From NCBI RefSeq assembly GCF_023715535.1, contig NZ_JAMBOI010000004.1:310001-374000 (forward strand): DNA of 64,000 nucleotides. The letters are read 5' to 3'. The position numbers and the translations under genes were made by a program. Of the stretch, positions 60,809 through 64,000 are shown in pieces; within the stretch, counting starts at the first letter, position 1, and the number at the start of each line of letters is the position of its first letter. The DNA is from Sporosarcina luteola (GTDB lineage: Bacteria; Bacillota; Bacilli; Bacillales_A; Planococcaceae). The notes under the pieces were generated by a model. It did not search any database. It saw only the letters and a list, made by a program, of their open reading frames with translations, and had not been told where the DNA came from.

Positions 60809-61375
60809 ATGAAGAAGCATTTACTTCTTTTAGGTCTCACGGTAGTCATTGGTTTAAGTGGATGTGGGAATAACGCGACCAATGAGAAAAACACAGACGT
60901 CAATAATGAACCGAAACAGGAAGATATGGAAATGGAGATGCACCACCATTCCAGCTCAGGTGAAGTTCCGGCAAACTTAAAAGTAGCGGAAAATCCAACC
61001 TTTGAAGTAGGAAGTGAAGCAATTATTGAAACTGGACATATGAAAGGAATGAAAGGTGCCGTAGCAACAATTGTAGGTGCTTATGATACTACTGCTTACG
61101 CTGTTTCATATACGCCGGTAACTGGTGGAGAAAGAGTGGAAAATCATAAATGGGTTATCCAAGAAGAGATTGAGGATGCTGATGGTAAAACTCTTGAACC
61201 AGGAGCTGAGGTCACCTTAGAGGCAGACCATATGGAAGGGATGAAAGGGGCATTAGCTGAAATTGATTCAGCTGAAAAAACCACTGTATACATGATCGAT
61301 TTTACTCCGACTACCGGTGGTGAAGAAGTAACTAATCATAAATGGGTTACCGAAAGTGAACTATCTGCGAAATGA
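60809..61375 (+). CDS. ydhK: YdhK/DUF1541-family lipoprotein (copy 2)
   Basis: In this 188-residue lipoprotein the signal peptide KKHLLLLGLTVVIGLSGC is followed by a short His/Met segment (MEMEMHHHSSSGEVP) and two DUF1541 repeats (GSEAIIETGHMKGMKGAVATI and GAEVTLEADHMEGMKGALAEI). It is strongly similar to copy 1 at 4185, mainly in the repeats and the SSSGEVP linker, with a shorter linker here. It ends the copper island with a terminator. Confidence 0.9.
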   Translation: MKKHLLLLGLTVVIGLSGCGNNATNEKNTDVNNEPKQEDMEMEMHHHSSSGEVPANLKVAENPTFEVGSEAIIETGHMKGMKGAVATIVGAYDTTAYAVSYTPVTGGERVENHKWVIQEEIEDADGKTLEPGAEVTLEADHMEGMKGALAEIDSAEKTTVYMIDFTPTTGGEEVTNHKWVTESELSAK

Positions 61376-61437
61376 AAGCTTGAGTAAAACGAATCCGCAT
61401 CATTGTTATTTTAATTTTATTTTGGTATCCATATAGA

Positions 61438-61475
61438 CTGAAAAGAGCTAAATCCGCGTGGTTTAGCTCTTTTCA
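61438..61475. terminator. bidirectional terminator after ydhK copy 2
   Basis: AAAAGAGCTAAA-tccgcgtgg-TTTAGCTCTTTT. Confidence 0.85.
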
Positions 61476-61575
61476 TGTACGCCAAACATGGATGTAGAGG
61501 GCAAGTCGCGATTTGGTGTGCCATCGGACTTTTTGTTTAAAGAGGGAATAGTCCATTATCTTATGTTGTCTAGGT

Positions 61576-62133
61576 TTATTGACTCCACTTTCGCTTTAAT
61601 TTTTTCCCTATTAAAAATAGTGCGAGTACATAGAGAGCAACGATAAATATAGTATCCCAATTGCCTGCCGCTATTTGATGACCTGCAAGTGAAAAGGCTA
61701 GTATGATTGGTAGCTTGCCTAAAAATGTTGCAGCGATAAAAGCACCGAGATTTACATTAGATATGCCTGCAATCAAATTAATACCCGCAGAAGGTAAAAC
61801 TGGAATGATGCGACCAATCAGTACAGCTAAAAATCCGTTTTTTTCAATTAAAGCAAGGTATCTCGTTAAAAACTGCCGCCTCTTTGTTAAATATTTTAGT
61901 GCGACATGGCGCAGTAAGCCTTTACTTAGGAGAAATAAAAAGAAGGAACCTAGCGTTGTCCCGAGCATGTTAATTGCAAGACCAGGAAAAAACGCATGAT
62001 TACTTGCAATGAATGCAGCTAGTACAGGAATTGGCGCAAAGGGAATCATTGAAACGAGTACCATCACAAAAAATTGATAAAGCCATGCTAACGGTCTTTC
62101 ATTTTGTACAATGTCTAAAAAAAATTGATCCAT
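61576..62133 (-). CDS. TVP38/TMEM64 (DedA-like, VTT domain) membrane protein
   Basis: In this 185-residue protein with five membrane helices the family core is GFLAVLIGRIIPVLPSAGINLIAGISNV, followed by FLGKLPIILAFSLAG. Proteins of this group act in lipid scrambling or transport across the membrane; the exact substrate of small Bacillus members is not known. It is transcribed toward the copper island and ended by its symmetric terminator. Confidence 0.88.
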   Translation of the reverse strand: MDQFFLDIVQNERPLAWLYQFFVMVLVSMIPFAPIPVLAAFIASNHAFFPGLAINMLGTTLGSFFLFLLSKGLLRHVALKYLTKRRQFLTRYLALIEKNGFLAVLIGRIIPVLPSAGINLIAGISNVNLGAFIAATFLGKLPIILAFSLAGHQIAAGNWDTIFIVALYVLALFLIGKKLKRKWSQ

Positions 62134-62189
62134 AATAGTTCCTTTAAGTAATTTTAGTTATAGTATATCTGATTTAATACGGCCAATCG

Positions 62190-62650
62190 AGATTCCCGCA
62201 TTTTTCAGGGAAATGTTGTTCGTACCAGATGCAAAAAACACAGACGGTTCAAACGTAGCAACCGTGGTCGGCTTTCTTTTCAAAATGAGCATCCAAGTAA
62301 TTTTGTAATAACCAAAATATGCTTTTTTGAATGTGTAGCACTATTTGATAGGATTTTTCTTCACGGAACCAATGGGGTGTATATGCATTGGGAGGATGTT
62401 GGAATGAGTCCATCTGAGTTTGCGAGGAACCATAATGCAGCCGCAAGAGAAGCAGGACTTTTCTCCGGATATTAATAACACCTTTTTTACGTATAAAAGC
62501 TCTTCCATAACAATCTCAGTGGCAGGTCGGTTCTTATATTGGAACCAACCACCAATGGTCAACATCTTCAATCTCTTTAAATGTTAGCCCCGAAACGATC
62601 TTCTAAATCAGTTAGTAATACGCGATCATTAATCGACATGTTTGCGAAGC
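62190..62650 (-). pseudogene. decayed coding DNA
   Basis: On the minus strand, frame pieces can be joined in order: MSINDRVLLTDLEDRFGANI (about 62639-62580), then KEIEDVDHWWLVPI, then a longer piece ending YLDAHFEKKADHGCYV at 62249. They are separated by frameshifts and stops. The pieces have no identifiable family. The region marks a junction between the copper island and the plasmid-like backbone that resumes with leader copy C. Confidence 0.4.
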
Positions 62651-62689
62651 ATAGTTGATTTTGATAATCTAGTAGCATATTCCAAATGT

Positions 62690-62920
62690 ATTTAAGTCAC
62701 TGTTTAATTGTTGAAAGCCGTTACACTTTTTGCATTTGCGGAAAGAGACTCGGCACAAATTTGCTAGCCTTAATATCTTCTTCTAATAAGAAGGAAGTTA
62801 GGCAGACAGTTTCGTCAAAAATGTGCCGTAACGCGGATTTGCATACATTATTTACGCGATTTGCGTGATATATATTAAAAGTCGATTGAGTCCTTAGGGA
62901 TGCAATCGGCTTTTTTGTTT
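62690..62920 (+). ncRNA. structured leader RNA, copy C, ending in a terminator
   Basis: It has the same order as copies A and B: helix 1 GCCG (62717-62720) with CGGC (62751-62754), a compensated change from GTCG/CGAC, enclosing an 8-bp CTTTTTGC/GCGGAAAG hairpin; helix 2 GCCT (62767-62770) with AGGC (62800-62803), enclosing CTTCTT/AAGAAG; ACGC-gattt-GCGT; then TATATATTAAAA and the terminator GTCGATTG...CAATCGGC with TTTTTTG (62881-62917). A weak promoter TTGATT-17-TATTCC (62655-62683) lies just upstream. Confidence 0.75.
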
Positions 62921-62992
62921 TACTAACTAGTTGGATGATAGAGGAGAGTCTGTCTGCAGGCTGGAATATGAAAAACAAACAAGGGTTATTTC

Positions 62993-63041
62993 AAAACGCA
63001 TCTTATTTAGCTGAAAGCTAAGTGGATGCGTTTTTCTATCT
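62993..63041 (+). terminator. second terminator between leader C and its gene
   Basis: AAACGCATCTTATTTAGC-tgaaa-GCTAAGTGGATGCGTTTTTC. As with recT, two terminators in series precede the gene. Confidence 0.8.
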
Positions 63042-63071
63042 CTAAAAAAAATAGGAAGGAAGTTGATTAAC

Positions 63072-63968
63072 ATGTCAATAAATCTTGAGAACATGACAGC
63101 AGTTCAAAATGAAAACCAAGAGGGAGTACTCGGCCATCTTGCGTGGTTCAGTGTAGGGAAGCAATTGATTAAAACGGCTGACTTAAAAGAACGCCTAATT
63201 CAGTCAGGTATGGAGGAAGAATGGATGCCAAATGCCATTCGGTCAGCCGATGCTTTCCGACGTGCCACAAAAGAGATTGAAACAAGAAAAGCTACTTCTC
63301 AAACGGGAGTATTTGAAAATTATCTGATCCGGGAAGTCTTTTCGGACAAGGATTATGTACAACGGAATATTGTTGTTGAATCTGTGAATCAAGCGGGAAA
63401 GAGGCTTGATTACAACAGCAAGGCTGGTGTGATTACGTTGGACAAGAAGAATCAGTCAATTACATTCATATCCGAGACTGAGACGGCTAAAGAGCTATGC
63501 TTGGAAGCGGAGCAGAAATTCAATATCTATAGGGATAATTATTCAGCCCAGCAATTGAGGGTTATGGTCAATAAAATTCTGCAGTCTCTTGCGCCTACAC
63601 CTGTGCGCCCACATGGAGGTATTTACTTTGTTCCAGATTCGCACACCGAGGGATTGGAGAAGTTGGTTAAATTCACATCTTCCCTCGAAAATAGCGAAGG
63701 GTTTAAGATTCCAGTCGTCAATACATTCGACAATCGTAATATGGTCAATGCGAAATTGAAAGAGCATCTGGAATCCATTTTAAACGACTGTAAAACAAGC
63801 GGAAGTCTGAGAAAAGGGCAAGTGAAAGAGATCATTGAAAATGCGAACTCTGTCATCTCGAACTATAAAAATTATAAAGGAATCGTTCAAGAAGAGGCAG
63901 TGCAGCTTGAACAGAAAATCATGAGGATCCGTTCCGAAATTACTCGGATGGTTACAGATTTATCTTGA
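63072..63968 (+). CDS. unrecognised phage/plasmid-type protein under leader copy C
   Basis: This 298-residue soluble protein has an N-terminal alpha/beta part (AWFSVGKQLIKTADLKERLI, IRSADAFRRATKE, NIVVESVNQAGKRLDY) and a long helical C-terminal half rich in Glu/Lys, probably coiled coil (QEEAVQLEQKIMRIRSEI). It resembles a widespread uncharacterised family (possibly DUF6744) on large Bacillus plasmids and phages. AGGAAGGAAG precedes ATG 63072. It is the first gene of an operon that runs beyond the window. Confidence 0.7.
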   Translation: MSINLENMTAVQNENQEGVLGHLAWFSVGKQLIKTADLKERLIQSGMEEEWMPNAIRSADAFRRATKEIETRKATSQTGVFENYLIREVFSDKDYVQRNIVVESVNQAGKRLDYNSKAGVITLDKKNQSITFISETETAKELCLEAEQKFNIYRDNYSAQQLRVMVNKILQSLAPTPVRPHGGIYFVPDSHTEGLEKLVKFTSSLENSEGFKIPVVNTFDNRNMVNAKLKEHLESILNDCKTSGSLRKGQVKEIIENANSVISNYKNYKGIVQEEAVQLEQKIMRIRSEITRMVTDLS

Positions 63969-63983
63969 AAAGGGGGGATTAAA

Positions 63984-64000
63984 ATGCCTGAATTCTATCA
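63984..64000 (+). CDS. start of the next gene, cut by the window end
   Basis: ATG 63984 follows AAAGGGGGG at good spacing, 15 bp after the preceding stop. Only MPEFY is visible. Confidence 0.6.

Noticed and set aside
60589..60873. 94-codon plus-strand frame overlapping the Cys-rich gene and ydhK
   Set aside because: It overlaps two well-supported genes in another frame.
62721..62978. 85-codon minus-strand open frame, and a similar one at 19904-20101
   Set aside because: They are antisense to leader copies C and B. Their partial likeness to each other follows from the repeated RNA, not from protein selection.

Overview
The window looks like part of a large mobile element, a conjugative plasmid or integrative element, from a low-GC Gram-positive bacterium of the order Bacillales. 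A Planococcaceae or Bacillaceae host is my inference, not proven. The support is: AT-rich DNA, strong AGGAGG-type ribosome binding sites with ATG, GTG and TTG starts, sigma-A promoters, four sites that fit the Bacillus sigma-H consensus, and Bacillus-type gene families (132-residue MerR, CsoR/CopZ/CopA, ResB/ResC, YolD, SpoIIP, Spo-type GerMN domain). I see no rRNA, tRNA, CRISPR array, intact transposase or replication initiator.

Layout. 0-4 kb: a DJ-1/PfpI protein and a mercury module (merR with its operator, merA, a Nudix-like gene). 3.8-9 kb: a conjugation segment (VirD4/TraG-like coupling ATPase, S1-domain protein, winged-helix protein). Its first gene is duplicated as a truncated copy, and a YdhK lipoprotein gene sits between the two copies. 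9-21.5 kb: a DNA-processing set typical of large plasmids and phages (RecT, CHC2-like zinc protein, SSB, PD-(D/E)XK Fe-S nuclease, secreted MBL protein with DUF3006, RadC). It is interrupted by a DUF3800 two-gene module and a broken YolD-linked locus. 21.6-33.7 kb: accessory cargo. This includes a helicase with a probable nuclease tail, a tyrosine recombinase, a SEC-C protein, small ORFs behind sigma-H-type promoters, an ECF sigma/anti-sigma pair, and an MFS/ArsR pair. 34-61.4 kb: a copper and thiol-redox island. It holds two two-component systems, TlpA/ResA proteins, CcdA proteins, ResB/ResC, CopB, CsoR-CopZ-CopA, a membrane cupredoxin, a multicopper oxidase, a Cys-rich four-helix protein, YdhK and two SpoIIP-like hydrolases. 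61.5-64 kb: a TVP38 protein, decayed DNA, and a return to the mobile-element backbone.

How the genes fit together. The copper genes cover sensing (CsoR, two-component systems), chaperoning (CopZ), export (CopA, CopB) and extracytoplasmic oxidation or binding (multicopper oxidase, cupredoxin, YdhK). A complete-looking system II cytochrome c / thiol-redox set (ResA-like, CcdA, ResB, ResC) lies among them, but no CxxCH cytochrome is encoded here.

The most unusual signal is a structured leader RNA of roughly 230 nt. It occurs three times (about 11262, 19847 and 62690), always ahead of backbone operons (recT; a small-gene/radC block; an unrecognised 298-residue gene), and always ends in an intrinsic terminator. 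Two helices show compensatory base changes between copies. Together with tandem terminators, and with a terminator hairpin inside the first gene of the coupling-protein operon, this suggests that the element controls its backbone genes by transcription termination and antitermination. I do not recognise this RNA as a named family.
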